36,504 nucleotides of DNA, taken from Actinomadura roseirufa. GTDB lineage: Bacteria; Actinomycetota; Actinomycetes; Streptosporangiales; Streptosporangiaceae. A program made the translations under genes and the position numbers. The stretch lies in assembly GCF_900659635.1 (NCBI RefSeq), contig NZ_CAACVB010000056.1, positions 1 to 36,504 on the forward strand, written 5' to 3'. The notes under the pieces are model-generated. The model saw nothing but the letters and a program-made list of their open reading frames with translations. It made no database searches and was not told where the DNA came from. Below, piece after piece: positions 15,239 to 23,785 of this stretch. Position 1 is the stretch's first letter. Every line of letters starts with the position of its first letter.

Positions 15239-15444
15239 ACGATGTCCAGGAGGCTGGCACGCCCGACTTGCGTCAGACCCTGATCGCCTTCGGAGGGGTC
15301 TTCGCTTTATTTTGCGTGCTGCTGTGGGGTCTTGATGCATCTCTCGCTGAGAAAGGGGTGGGCTCGTGGCGAGTATGGGGCGGTCACCGTGTACGGGGAT
15401 GTTCGGGTTCCTTTTCTCTCTCGAAGACGTGTGGTGGCTGTTGT

Positions 15445-16461
15445 TCACCAGGTGCATGAGCCTCGGTGGTGGGAGCTTGGGTTTGCGTGTTGGGGCTTGT
15501 GGTGGGTGGTGGGGTGCTTGTTTTCCGGTGGTCCTCCGGCGGCGACGCGGAAGCCGATGTTGCCTGCTGAGCTGTCCGGGGTGTTGGACGAGCGGGCCGC
15601 TACGCGGTACCGGTTGCAGTACGAGGCGTGGCACATGTGGGAGCCGCCGCGCATGACGCGGGCCGAGCCGTCGGGTGGGCCGGTCGGGTTGTCGCGGGGG
15701 GCGGTGCGGTGGAAGGTCGGGCTGAACCAGTCGGCGCACCATTCCCAGACGTTCCCCACCGTGTTGTACAAGCCGTAGCCGTTGGGACGGTAGGACTTCA
15801 CCGGCGCCGTTCCGAGGTGGCCGTCCTCGCCCGTGTTGACGTGCGGGAAGTCGCCCTGCCAGACATTGCACATGTGCCGGCCGCCCGGCGTCAGTTCGTC
15901 TCCCCAGGGGAAACGGCGCTGTTCCAGGCCCCCGCGCGCGGCGTACTCCCATTCAGCCTCGGTGGGCAGGCGGGTTCCCGACCAGTCGCAGTAGGCGCGG
16001 GCGTCGTGCCACGAGACGTGCACTACGGGGTGATTCTGCCGAGAAGTAATGGACGAGTCCGGTCCCTCGGGCCGCTTCCAGAAAGCGCCGGGCGTCGCAC
16101 GCCACCACGGGGCGGCGTGGACGATCTCGGAGGCGCGCGCGTTCTCCTCGGTGAGGAATCCCTCGAAGACGAACGAGAAGCCGAACCTCTCGGCCTCCGT
16201 GGTGTACCCGGTCGCCTTGGCGAAGGCGGCGAACTGGGCGTTGGTCACCGTGGTCGCCTCGATCTGGAAGGGGTGCAGCTCGACCGTGCGGATCGGTCCC
16301 TCCCCGTCGGCCCGGTAGCCCTCCGCGTCCTCGGCGCCCATCAGGAAGGTGCCGCCGGGGAGGCGGATCATGTGCTTGTGACGGGGCGTGGGGGATCGCG
16401 GGGGTGCGATCACCGGGAGTCCTCTCGGCTCGTGGCCAGGGGTGCAGCAGGACGTGGACAT
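15445..16461 (-). CDS. formylglycine-generating enzyme (sulfatase activator)
   Basis: A 338-aa cofactor-dependent oxidase that converts the active-site Cys of sulfatases to C-alpha-formylglycine. The FGE-sulfatase domain starts at about residue 31 (MIRLPGGTFLMGAEDAEGYRAD). WHDARAYCDWSGTRLPTEAEWEYAARGG is split over the typical core, with GNVWEWCADWF further on. The C-terminal active site has the Cys pair at about C277 and C282 (MCHASYCNRYR) followed by SSNTPDSSAGNIGFR. The ATG at 16461 has GGAGAG just upstream. A His/Pro/Asn-rich tail of about 30 residues after GFRVA is longer than usual. It lies 92 bp downstream of the sulfatase gene, its probable substrate, and is likely co-transcribed. Confidence 0.93.
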   Translation of the reverse strand: MSTSCCTPGHEPRGLPVIAPPRSPTPRHKHMIRLPGGTFLMGAEDAEGYRADGEGPIRTVELHPFQIEATTVTNAQFAAFAKATGYTTEAERFGFSFVFEGFLTEENARASEIVHAAPWWRATPGAFWKRPEGPDSSITSRQNHPVVHVSWHDARAYCDWSGTRLPTEAEWEYAARGGLEQRRFPWGDELTPGGRHMCNVWQGDFPHVNTGEDGHLGTAPVKSYRPNGYGLYNTVGNVWEWCADWFSPTFHRTAPRDNPTGPPDGSARVMRGGSHMCHASYCNRYRVAARSSNTPDSSAGNIGFRVAAGGPPENKHPTTHHKPQHANPSSHHRGSCTW

Positions 16462-16486
16462 GGTTCTCTCCGCTCGACGTGGGACG

Positions 16487-16540
16487 ACCGCGGCCCCGCC
16501 CGCGCAGGGGCGAGGGAGGTGCGCCGGGCGAGGCCGCGGT
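16487..16540 (-). other. hairpin in the sulfatase-FGE intergenic region
   Basis: Perfect 9-bp arms ACCGCGGCC (16487-16495) and GGCCGCGGT (16532-16540) enclose a GC-rich loop. It lies between two genes on the same strand, so it may act as a partial terminator or mRNA processing/stability element that lowers FGE relative to sulfatase; this is inference. Confidence 0.45.
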
Positions 16541-16553
16541 CCTGGGAGGGGCG

Positions 16554-17969
16554 TCAGCTGTTGCGGTCGGTGGTGAGCTGGGCGGCCAGCGCGGGGATGC
16601 CCAGGGCCTGCTCCTGGGCCGGCGTCGCCTGGTAGAGCTTGTTGGTGAGCTGGTACTGGTCGTTGACGAGGTCGTAGTACTCCCGGAACGTGACCTGCCC
16701 GGTGCCGGACACCTGGCCGGTCGCGTTGGTGTACAGGTCGTAGTACTCGACGTACTGCTTGTTCTTCGCGACGTAGGACGCCCAGCTGTCCTTGACGCCT
16801 CCGCTGCCCTGCTTCCACCACTCGACCAGCAGGTGGTCACGGGTGAAACCGGACAGCAGCGACTTGCCGTCCTGCGGGGTGGTCGGGGTGATCCCGGCGG
16901 CGTCCAGGATGGTCGGCGCGATGTCGATGTTGCCGACGATGCGGTTGTCGGTGGTTCCGGCGGCCAGCCCGGCGGCGGGCCACGACAGGTAGAAGGGCAC
17001 CTCGTGGGCGGGGGAGTAGGGGGTCCCCTTTCCGAGGAGGCCGTGGTCCGCCCACTGGAAACCGTTGTCACCGATGTAGATGACCAGGGTGTTGTCCAGT
17101 TGCCCCAGGGCGGCCAGCTTGTTCTTGAACGCCTGCACCGCGTCGTCGACCGACAGGAGCGTCCGCAACTGGCGCGTCCGCACCGCCTTCCCGTCGGCCA
17201 GGGTGTTGGTCGCGTTCTGCACGTAGGTGGGCTTGTCGCTCCGGTCCGCCTCCGGGACGGACGGACGGCCGTTCCACGCCGGGACGACCGTGTCGGCGTA
17301 CTGGGCGGCCGGGACGTTGGGCTCGTGCGAGGCGTACGGGGTGACGTAGGCGAACCAGGGGCGGGTGTCGGTCGCGGCCTTGTCCAGGAACGCCAGCGTC
17401 CTGTTCTTGACGATGTTGGTGGTGTACCCGTTGATCGTCTGGACTGTGCCGTTGACGTTCCACTGGGCGTCGACGTAGGCGGGCTTGAGCAGGGCGAATT
17501 CCTCGAAGTGCGGCGGGTTGTCGGACAGCGTCCACGAGTTGAGGTACTTCCCGAACAGGCCGGTGCGATAGCCCGCCTGCTTGAGGTAGCGCTGCACGGT
17601 GGTGTTCTGGTTCAGGCTGTAGGACGCCGAGTTGTTCCGCACGCCGTGGTTGTGGGCGTAGCGGCCCGAGAAGACCGACGAGCGGGACGGGGCGCACAGC
17701 GGGGTCGTGACGTGGCCGTAATTGAAGGTCACGCCCTGCCCGCCGAGCCAGCTGATGGTCTTCTGGATGGCCCAGTCGGTCTGCTTCGGCTGGTCGTCGG
17801 TGACGATCAGCAGGACGTTCGGGCGGGTGGCCGCCGCGGCCGGTCCCGCGAAGCCCGGCAGCGCCGAGGTGGCGGCGGCGGCCGCGACGGCGGCGGCGGA
17901 CCCGGCCAGGAAGCCGCGCCGGCTGACCTCCAGGCGGTCGTTCCTCGGGTCGGTCGGTTCCGTGCTCAT
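16554..17969 (-). CDS. Tat-exported type I sulfatase
   Basis: A 471-aa arylsulfatase-family enzyme. The N-terminus has a twin-arginine signal (VSRRGFLAGSAAAVAAAAA, residues ~15-45), so it is exported folded. Metal-binding LLIVTDDQ (D58, D59) is followed by the formylglycine motif PLCAPSRSSVFSGRYAHNHG, with the modified Cys at C92 (C-x-P-S-R). GDNGFQWADHG later supplies further metal ligands. The downstream FGE gene provides the modification. The length and the SGRYAHNHG segment resemble N-acetylglucosamine-6-sulfatase-type members, but the substrate is unproved. I start at the ATG at 17969, with AAAGGAG about 11 bases upstream. Confidence 0.92.
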   Translation of the reverse strand: MSTEPTDPRNDRLEVSRRGFLAGSAAAVAAAAATSALPGFAGPAAAATRPNVLLIVTDDQPKQTDWAIQKTISWLGGQGVTFNYGHVTTPLCAPSRSSVFSGRYAHNHGVRNNSASYSLNQNTTVQRYLKQAGYRTGLFGKYLNSWTLSDNPPHFEEFALLKPAYVDAQWNVNGTVQTINGYTTNIVKNRTLAFLDKAATDTRPWFAYVTPYASHEPNVPAAQYADTVVPAWNGRPSVPEADRSDKPTYVQNATNTLADGKAVRTRQLRTLLSVDDAVQAFKNKLAALGQLDNTLVIYIGDNGFQWADHGLLGKGTPYSPAHEVPFYLSWPAAGLAAGTTDNRIVGNIDIAPTILDAAGITPTTPQDGKSLLSGFTRDHLLVEWWKQGSGGVKDSWASYVAKNKQYVEYYDLYTNATGQVSGTGQVTFREYYDLVNDQYQLTNKLYQATPAQEQALGIPALAAQLTTDRNS

Positions 17970-18573
17970 GTTTTTCCGCACTCCTTTCATTGACGGCGGT
18001 TCGCCGTCTCCGGACGGGAACACATAGAACTGATCTGGCGCAGGAATGAACGTCCAATTGTGGACATGACGGCTCGCTCGAAAATGCGCACAGATCGGAT
18101 GACGCGGGTTCGCGGGCCGCGTTCGGAGTCTCGCCGGACGGTGATGAGGGCCTGGAGCACCGAGTACGGGGGCTCTCAGGAAAAATGTCGCTCAGGCTCG
18201 GGGGATCGTCCCCTACGCGCGGACGGGGCGTCCCCGCCGGCTAGAGCGTGCCGGGTGAACAAAGGGCGCTCGCCTGCCGCTTGAGGTCGACGTGCAGGCG
18301 GGCGACGAGGAATTCACCCGGTGTCATAATTGAACGGTAATGAACCCTTCGCTCCGCGTCAATGTCGCCAGCTGCCCGATTTATTCTGGAACGTGAACCG
18401 CAGATCCATGGGCCAATGAGTCGCGCAGCATGGTGTCGGGTGCCAGGCGCGCAGAAGATGGCGATCTTGTTCAGCGGGGTGAGCGCGGAAAATGCGGCAG
18501 GGTGACCGTTCGCAATTCCCTTTCGGGCATGAAAATTGCGGCCGCCCGTCTCGGGTGGCCGTTTCCCCGGTCC
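17970..18573. other. gene-free stretch upstream of the sulfatase gene
   Basis: About 600 bp with no gene I can support. It is somewhat less GC-rich than its surroundings around 18300-18380 and should contain the sulfatase promoter. Frames crossing it are Arg/Pro-rich and lack start signals. Confidence 0.45.
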
Positions 18574-18816
18574 TCAGTCGTTCGCGGGGACCGTGCTCCG
18601 CCACGGGGCGGGCGTCGTTCGCTCGCGGCCGGTGGACGAGCGGCCCCGGACGGCTGCCGTGCGCCGGGGCCGGCCGAGGCCGGGTCCGGCCATCGCCGCA
18701 CATCGGCCGCCGTGATGGGGTCCGCTGGCGGGGGCCCCGGGACGAGCGCGCTTGCGGGCGGAATCGAGCGATGAGATGACGGTCCGGCTCCGCGTGACGT
18801 CCATGCGGGCGTTCAT
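18574..18816 (-). CDS. candidate small gene, 80 aa
   Basis: Starts MNARMDVTRSRTVISSLDS from an ATG with GGAGG 6 bases upstream. A near-consensus promoter (18889-18917) sits at a suitable distance before it. The sequence after ~25 residues is rich in Arg, Pro and Gly and could be a GC-driven open frame, so the evidence for the gene is its promoter and RBS rather than its protein. No family recognised. It could be a short leader peptide or the start of a lost gene. Confidence 0.3.
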   Translation of the reverse strand: MNARMDVTRSRTVISSLDSARKRARPGAPASGPHHGGRCAAMAGPGLGRPRRTAAVRGRSSTGRERTTPAPWRSTVPAND

Positions 18817-18888
18817 CGCAGCCTCCATCAGAGGTCGTTCGCTCCTACGGCCGTCCCTGGACACGCCTTGCTCCAGGTCTGAACCAAA

Positions 18889-18917
18889 ACGATAGGAAAA
18901 GTAGGTATTTCTGTCAA
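18889..18917 (-). promoter_or_regulatory. sigma-70-type promoter
   Basis: On the minus strand, TTGACA (18917-18912), a 17-base spacer and TATCGT (18894-18889), in a locally AT-rich stretch that stands out from the GC-rich background. It points toward the candidate small gene at 18816. Confidence 0.55.
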
Positions 18918-18935
18918 CGCTCCGGGCGGCGGGAA

Positions 18936-18969
18936 CGGCTTCCCAGGACACGCCCGCCCTGGGAAGCCG
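18936..18969 (-). terminator. terminator-like hairpin after the flavin operon
   Basis: A perfect 11-bp stem (CGGCTTCCCAG / CTGGGAAGCCG) with a 12-base loop, about 110 bp beyond the last stop codon of the minus-strand operon (19082). The right arm is the first unit of the tandem repeat at 18952-19027. Confidence 0.55.
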
Positions 18970-19027
18970 CGCCCGCCCTGGGAAGCCGCCCCCGCCTTGG
19001 GAAGCCGTGCCCGTCCTGAGAAGCCGC
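18952..19027. repeat. four tandem 19-bp repeats
   Basis: Units GCCCGCCCTGGGAAGCCGC at 18952-18970 and 18971-18989, then diverging copies at 18990-19008 and 19009-19027. Each contains the arm complementary to CGGCTTCCCAG at 18936-18946, so several alternative hairpins are possible. Confidence 0.85.
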
Positions 19028-19081
19028 GATGAAGACCAGGCCGGCGCGTCCCTCAGCGAGAGGGGCGCGCCGGGCGGGCGG

Positions 19082-19627
19082 TCAGGCGAACCACAGGGCG
19101 GGTTCGCCGCCGCGCTCGGTGAGGTCCGCGAAGCGGCCGCCGAGGAAGGCGAGCGGCTCCCCGGCCCGGTCGCACACGCCGTGGACCCGGCCGATGACGA
19201 CGACGTGGTCGCCGGCCTCGAAGTGCCGTTCCGCGGTGCACTCCAGGTGCGCCAGGGCGTCCGGCACGACGGGGACGCGGTGGGCGCCGTACGCCGGCGC
19301 GAGGCCCTCGAAGTGGTCGGCCCCGCGCCGGGCGAACCGGAGCGCGATCTCCAGTTGCCGGTCGGACAGGACGTTCACCGCGAACCGGCCGGACGTGACC
19401 ACCGCGTCGGTGGTCCGCGCGCCCGTGGTCAGGCAGACCAGCAGGAGCGGCGGATCCAGTGACACCGAGGTCAGGGAGTTGACGGTCATGCCGTGCGGTC
19501 CCTGCCCGTCGTGCGTCGTCACCACCGCGACGCCCGTGGCGAACCGGCCGATCGTCCGCCGCATGGCCGCCGCGTCGACGGGCGTCGCGATGCCGGCCGG
19601 CGCCGCGTGCCGGTCCCGCTCAGCCAT
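19082..19627 (-). CDS. flavin reductase (HpaC-like)
   Basis: A 181-aa flavin reductase-domain protein, which supplies reduced flavin to two-component monooxygenases. Typical features are MRRTIGRFATGVAVVTTHD at residues ~20-40, GMTVNSLTSVSLDPPLLLVC, FAVNVLSDRQ and HLECTAERHFEAGDHVVVIGRV. The ATG at 19627 overlaps the end of the HpaB-like gene (ATGGCTGA), so partner subunits are translated together. It is the last gene of the operon. Pairing with the adjacent large component is strongly supported by family and overlap; the substrate is unknown. Confidence 0.88.
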   Translation of the reverse strand: MAERDRHAAPAGIATPVDAAAMRRTIGRFATGVAVVTTHDGQGPHGMTVNSLTSVSLDPPLLLVCLTTGARTTDAVVTSGRFAVNVLSDRQLEIALRFARRGADHFEGLAPAYGAHRVPVVPDALAHLECTAERHFEAGDHVVVIGRVHGVCDRAGEPLAFLGGRFADLTERGGEPALWFA

Positions 19628-21068
19628 CCACGTCGTAGCCGGCCAGGAACGCCTCGACATCGGCCACGGGCTCCTCGAACCCGTAGTTGCGGAAGGCGTA
19701 GCCCTTCACCACGAAGGGCGCCCCGGCGTAGAACATCTCGTACTGGTGGTGCCGGCCGCCGAACTCGCTCCCCGTGGCGTCCCACGCCAGCTTGAACAGC
19801 TTGACGCGCTCCTCGGCGGGCGCGGTGGGGGAGAAGACGTACCGGTCGATGTCGGCGCGCGTCTCGGGGTTGCGCATCTCCTCCACGCTGGACGGCACCT
19901 GGAGCACGCCGCCGCCGACCAGGTCCCGCAGGATCGCCAGGACGCGCGGGTAGAGCTCGGCCTGCAGGCCCATCGCCCCGTAGACGGCGCGTTTGCCGGG
20001 CAGCCAGACGCCGTTGGCGTCCGGCTCCGCGGTGTACTCGGCGGCCAGGACGCCGGACTCGGCCACCGCGGCGAGGCTGGCGATCTCGCCGAGCTTCTCG
20101 ACCACGCCGGGGAACTTGTCGACGCCGTTGACCGCCGCGACCTTGCGGGCCAGCCCGGCGAGGAACCGCAGCTTCACCGAGAACCGGATCTGCGCCTGCC
20201 AGTTGCCGAGGACGTGCGCGCCGGTGTCGAAGAACTGCCGGCGCAGGCCCGCCACGTCCCGGAAGACGAAGACGCTCTCCCAGGGGATGAAGACGTCGTC
20301 GAAGACCAGGAGCGCGTCGGTCTCGTCATAGCGCGTGCTCAGCGGGTAGTCGTAGCCGCTGGTCGCCGCCGGCGCGTACGGCCGCCGGCAGTACAGCTTC
20401 AGGCCGTCCGCGCCGACCGGCACGACGAAGCTCAGCGCGAAGTCCCGGTCGTTCTCGGTGAGCGGCTTGATGCACGACACGAGGATGTCGTCGGCGACGG
20501 GCCCGCCGGTGGCGAGCATCTGCGCGCCGCGGACGACGATCCCGTCCGCGCGCTCCTCGGCCACGCCGACCTGGACGAGGTCGCCGTCCCAGGCGTGGGC
20601 CGTCGTCGCCCGGGACACCTGCGGCGGGATGATCGCGTACGAGACGTAGCGGCTCTCGGTGAGCGTCCTGCGGTGGTAGGCGAGCACGTTCGCCGACAGG
20701 TCGCGGTCACCGGCGGCGAACGCCTCCGGGTGCCCGGCGAAGGCGGCCAGGAACGCCCCGACGTGGTCGGGGCTGCGGCCCACCCACCCGTTGGTGTGCC
20801 GTGCCCAGGTCTCGGCGGCGCGCCGGTAGGCGGTGAGGTCGTCGCGGCCGCGCGGGACGCCGTAGACCCGGTTCGCCTCCGCCTCGGTCTGCGGCGCCGT
20901 GAAGGTCATCTCCGTGGCCGGGTCGGCGGCGAGGTCGTACAGCTCGGCGATGGTCCGCGCGATCGGCGCGAAGGCCGGGTGCGCGGCGACGTCGCGGACG
21001 CGCTCGCCGTCGACGTAGATCTCGCGGTCGTCGTCCAGCGCCGCGAGGTAGTCCTTTCCAGTACGCAT
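19620..21068 (-). CDS. HpaB-type flavin-dependent monooxygenase
   Basis: A 482-aa large component of a two-component, FADH2-using monooxygenase (4-hydroxyphenylacetate 3-hydroxylase family). It starts MRTGKDYLAALDDDREIYVDGERV, typical of the family. The middle has SYAIIPPQVSRA, a TGGPVADDILV segment near the flavin site, and VFDDVFIPWESVFVFRD. The C-terminal helical domain includes RYVFSPTAPAEERVKLFKLAWDATGSEFGGRH over two stretches. Members hydroxylate phenolic compounds, so the operon probably handles a phenol or related aromatic. The ATG overlaps the stop of the DUF2848 gene (TGATG). The flavin reductase follows directly. Confidence 0.9.
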   Translation of the reverse strand: MRTGKDYLAALDDDREIYVDGERVRDVAAHPAFAPIARTIAELYDLAADPATEMTFTAPQTEAEANRVYGVPRGRDDLTAYRRAAETWARHTNGWVGRSPDHVGAFLAAFAGHPEAFAAGDRDLSANVLAYHRRTLTESRYVSYAIIPPQVSRATTAHAWDGDLVQVGVAEERADGIVVRGAQMLATGGPVADDILVSCIKPLTENDRDFALSFVVPVGADGLKLYCRRPYAPAATSGYDYPLSTRYDETDALLVFDDVFIPWESVFVFRDVAGLRRQFFDTGAHVLGNWQAQIRFSVKLRFLAGLARKVAAVNGVDKFPGVVEKLGEIASLAAVAESGVLAAEYTAEPDANGVWLPGKRAVYGAMGLQAELYPRVLAILRDLVGGGVLQVPSSVEEMRNPETRADIDRYVFSPTAPAEERVKLFKLAWDATGSEFGGRHHQYEMFYAGAPFVVKGYAFRNYGFEEPVADVEAFLAGYDVDG

Positions 21069-21745
21069 CACGCGCTCCCAGTGGTCTTGTAGGAGTGGGT
21101 CAGGGACGTCCCGTCGGGGAGCCGCAGCTGAAGACGCCAGCCGCTCCCGAAGACGAAGTGGCCCGTCGTCAGGGGGAGGGTCCCGCCGAAGAGCACCAGG
21201 TCGCCGTCGGTGTCGGGCAGCGCGGCCGCCAGCCGCTCCAGCACGTCGCCCGGTCGCCTGAGGCCGGCGAGCGCGCCCTTCTGGTACGGCTCGCCGTCGA
21301 CCTCGGAGGTCGCGACGACCGAGTCCCAGTCGAACGCCGCGAGATCGTCCGGAAGGGGGAGGACGGTCTCGCCCAGCGGTTTGGGGCACGCGGCCTTGGA
21401 CGCGGAGATGTCGGTCTTCTCCAGGTCGCGGTCGGTGTGGTCGGACCCGACCGCGAGGAAGTGCCGGCCCCCGTGCCGGATGATCACGGGTTCGACCTCC
21501 CCGGAGGTGGCGGCGCCGAGAACGGCGACGACGGGGTCGGTCGTCAGCAGCGCGGGGTCCAGGTCGTAGAACGCGGGAACGGTCGGGGGCGGCGGCACGC
21601 CGATGTCGGCCAGCTCGGCGATGTGGGCCATCACCGCCTCCTCGTCGCGGCCGGTGTACCCGGCCACGATGAGACGGGCGGGCGTGATCTCCAGCGGCGA
21701 CGAGCCCGTCACCGGCCGCAGCCGCAGCGGGGTCGCTCGGGTCAT
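21068..21745 (-). CDS. DUF2848 protein (fumarylacetoacetase-like fold)
   Basis: A 225-aa DUF2848-family protein: VAVLGAATSGEVEPVIIRHGG, then the hallmark VGSDHTDRDLEKTDISASK and CPKPLG, and FGGTLPL near the C-terminus. The family is related in fold to fumarylacetoacetate hydrolases, and members are found in catabolic gene clusters. A hydrolase or decarboxylase step on a ring-opened or keto-acid intermediate is a reasonable inference, not proved. The start at 21745 has GAGGAGG upstream. The gene lies 4 bp after the nitrilase-type gene and overlaps the monooxygenase start by 1 bp. Confidence 0.85.
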   Translation of the reverse strand: MTRATPLRLRPVTGSSPLEITPARLIVAGYTGRDEEAVMAHIAELADIGVPPPPTVPAFYDLDPALLTTDPVVAVLGAATSGEVEPVIIRHGGRHFLAVGSDHTDRDLEKTDISASKAACPKPLGETVLPLPDDLAAFDWDSVVATSEVDGEPYQKGALAGLRRPGDVLERLAAALPDTDGDLVLFGGTLPLTTGHFVFGSGWRLQLRLPDGTSLTHSYKTTGSA

Positions 21746-21749
21746 GCGG

Positions 21750-22565
21750 TCAGACCTCCTCGGCGGACGTGGATCGGAACACGGGCAGGTCGAGGCGCCG
21801 GTCGGCGAGGACGGGGAACTCGGCCCGCGCCTTCGCGACGACCGTGGTGTCGACGTCGCACCAGGTGATCCCCTCGTCGGTGCCTGCCTCGACGAGGACC
21901 TCGCCCCACGGGTCGACGACCCGGCTGTGACCGCCGAGCGGCCCGCTGCCCGCCTGCTCGCCGACCGCGTTGCACGCGATCAGCACGACCTGCTCCTCGA
22001 CCGCCCGGACGGAGGTGAACAGCCGCCAGTGCGCCAGCCGGACGAGCGGCCACGCCGAGCAGACCACGACGGACTCGGCGCCCTGGTCGGCCAGCGCCCG
22101 GTAGAGCTCGGGGAAGCGCAGGTCGTAGCAGGTCGTGGTGCCCAGGCGGCCCAGGTCCGTGGGCACCGTGGCGACCCGGTCGCCCGGCGTGAGCAGCTCC
22201 GCCTCCCGCGACCGGTACCCGAACACGTGGATCTTCCGGTACGTGTGCGCGATCTCCCCGTCGGGCCCGATCAGGACGGCCGTGTTGTACAGCCGCCCGT
22301 CCCGGGCCCGTTCGAGGACACTGCCCATGTGCAGGTGGCAGCCCAGCCGGCGCGCCCACTCGCGTGCGGCGGTGACGGTGTCACCGTCGAGCGGCTCGGC
22401 GAACTCCGGGTAGGAGCCGAAGGCGAAGTAGCCGGGGAGCCAGAGCTCGGGGAGCACGACCAGGTCGGCTCCCGCCGCGTCGGCGACCATGGCCGCCACG
22501 CGCTCCCTTCGCTCCGGCCCCGGCTCGCTCTGCGGGCTGGCCACCTGGACGAGTGCGGTCCTCAC
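21750..22565 (-). CDS. nitrilase-superfamily carbon-nitrogen hydrolase
   Basis: A 271-aa amidase/nitrilase-superfamily enzyme with the complete catalytic triad: E40 (VVLPELWLPGYF), K111 (YRKIHVFGY) and C146 (TTTCYDLRFPELYR). It would hydrolyse an amide, carbamoyl or nitrile bond. The start is the GTG at 22565, which overlaps the stop of the upstream alpha/beta hydrolase gene (GTGA). Its presence suggests the operon substrate or an intermediate contains a C-N bond. The specific branch of the superfamily cannot be decided from sequence alone. Confidence 0.88.
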   Translation of the reverse strand: MRTALVQVASPQSEPGPERRERVAAMVADAAGADLVVLPELWLPGYFAFGSYPEFAEPLDGDTVTAAREWARRLGCHLHMGSVLERARDGRLYNTAVLIGPDGEIAHTYRKIHVFGYRSREAELLTPGDRVATVPTDLGRLGTTTCYDLRFPELYRALADQGAESVVVCSAWPLVRLAHWRLFTSVRAVEEQVVLIACNAVGEQAGSGPLGGHSRVVDPWGEVLVEAGTDEGITWCDVDTTVVAKARAEFPVLADRRLDLPVFRSTSAEEV

Positions 22566-23320
22566 TGGGTGCCGGCCTCCGCCGCCGCGAGGAAGGACCG
22601 CAGTTCGGCGTTGAACGGGTCGCCGATCCGCTGGACGGCGTGGGGGCTCCCGTCGAACAGGACCCGCCGCGCCGGCAGCTGCTCGGCCAGGGCGTCGCCG
22701 ACGTCCTCCAAGCCCGGGGTGCCGCCCCCGGTGACGACGAGCTTGGGGAAGGCGGCGGCGGCGAGTTTCTCGACCGGCACGCCGGTGTCCCACGGATGCT
22801 CGGTGCGCAGGTTGCGAACCGCCTCGGCCACCAGGGGCGGCAGCGGTGACGGTATCTCGTCCGGCGAGATGTCGAGCGTTCGCAGGAACCCCCTCACGAA
22901 CGCCTCGCGCTCGTCCTCACCGTGCTCCTTGTAGTACACCCGCAGCGCCTCGCGCAGCCTGTCGGCCGCGGGACGCCCGACGGCGTTCGGCAGCGCCGGC
23001 GGCTCGATGACCGTGAGCGACAGGACGGCGTCCGGCACGAGCGCGGCGGCGCGCATGGCCACCACACCGCCCATGGAGGTGCCGACCAGGTGCGCCCCGG
23101 AGCCGAGCAGCGGGGCGATCTCCTCGGCGTCCCGGTCCGGGTCGATGCGGTCCGTCGCCGGGCTCGGCGGGTAGCCGCGCCGGTACGGCGCGATGATCCG
23201 GTAGTCGTCGGCCAGGACGCGCTGCTCGCTGAACGCCCTCGCGGCCGAGCTGAGGCTGCCGTGCACCATGACGATCAGCGGGCCGGAGTCGCCCCACCTC
23301 TCGACGGCCAGTTCGGTCAT
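22562..23320 (-). CDS. alpha/beta-fold hydrolase
   Basis: A 252-aa alpha/beta hydrolase. IVMVHGSLSS is the oxyanion-hole HG segment, HLVGTSMGGVVAMRAA the nucleophile elbow (S82), and GSPHAVQRIGDPFN carries the catalytic His (about H227). A cap region lies between (DRLREALRVYYKEHGEDERE). Enzymes of this type in catabolic operons cleave esters or C-C bonds of ring-fission products. It is the second gene of the operon, 12 bp after the SnoaL-like gene, and overlaps the next gene by 4 bp. Confidence 0.87.
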   Translation of the reverse strand: MTELAVERWGDSGPLIVMVHGSLSSAARAFSEQRVLADDYRIIAPYRRGYPPSPATDRIDPDRDAEEIAPLLGSGAHLVGTSMGGVVAMRAAALVPDAVLSLTVIEPPALPNAVGRPAADRLREALRVYYKEHGEDEREAFVRGFLRTLDISPDEIPSPLPPLVAEAVRNLRTEHPWDTGVPVEKLAAAAFPKLVVTGGGTPGLEDVGDALAEQLPARRVLFDGSPHAVQRIGDPFNAELRSFLAAAEAGTQ

Positions 23321-23332
23321 GTTCCCGTCCTC

Positions 23333-23746
23333 TCAGTTCTGCCGGGCGAAGACGCCGGGGTCCACGTCGAGCTTGCGGGACTCGAACCGCCAGCCCTCGC
23401 CGGTCCGGACGACGACGTCGTTGTAGACGCCGGTCGCGATGATGAACGGCGGCTGCGCCACCTGGAGCTTGACGACCAGGCTGTAGACGGTCGCGCGGTC
23501 CCCGTCGCCCTCGATGACGAAGTTGGTCATGACGTGCCGGGCGCCGTCCTCCTTGCCGGCCGCGATGTGACCGAGGATGAACTCCTTGATCGCCTCGTGG
23601 CCCTCGAAGGTGCCGTAGGTGGCCTCGAACGTGCCGCCGGGGATCCAGAGGCCCGTCCAGGCGTCGACGTCGTGCGCGTCGAGGTGCTTGACGTGGGTGT
23701 TGGCGAGTTCCTGAATTGCGATCTTGTCCTCGAGGGAGAGGGACAT
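23333..23746 (-). CDS. SnoaL-like (NTF2-fold) protein, first gene of the flavin operon
   Basis: A 137-aa SnoaL-like protein: EDKIAIQELANTHVKHLDAHDVDAW is the typical N-terminal helix region, and FEATYGTFEGHEAIKEFI and GWRFESRKLDVDPGVF are the strand pairs of the cone-shaped pocket. The RBS AAGGAG precedes the ATG at 23746. It opens the six-gene operon and lies directly downstream of the operator palindromes shared with the GntR gene. In catabolic clusters such proteins act as dehydratases, isomerases or accessory subunits; no catalytic role is proved here. Confidence 0.85.
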   Translation of the reverse strand: MSLSLEDKIAIQELANTHVKHLDAHDVDAWTGLWIPGGTFEATYGTFEGHEAIKEFILGHIAAGKEDGARHVMTNFVIEGDGDRATVYSLVVKLQVAQPPFIIATGVYNDVVVRTGEGWRFESRKLDVDPGVFARQN

Positions 23747-23785
23747 GGCTGCTCCTTCGGCCGTGAATGTGACGGAGAAGCTAGT

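Noticed and set aside
16404..17993. 529-aa plus-strand open frame opposite the sulfatase and part of the FGE gene
   Set aside because: It is Val/Gly/Arg/Asp-rich without domains and is antisense to two clearly recognisable enzymes; high GC at third positions creates such frames.
19029..21092. 687-aa plus-strand frame opposite the HpaB/HpaC genes
   Set aside because: Antisense shadow of two genes with clear family motifs; composition is that of a GC-driven open frame.
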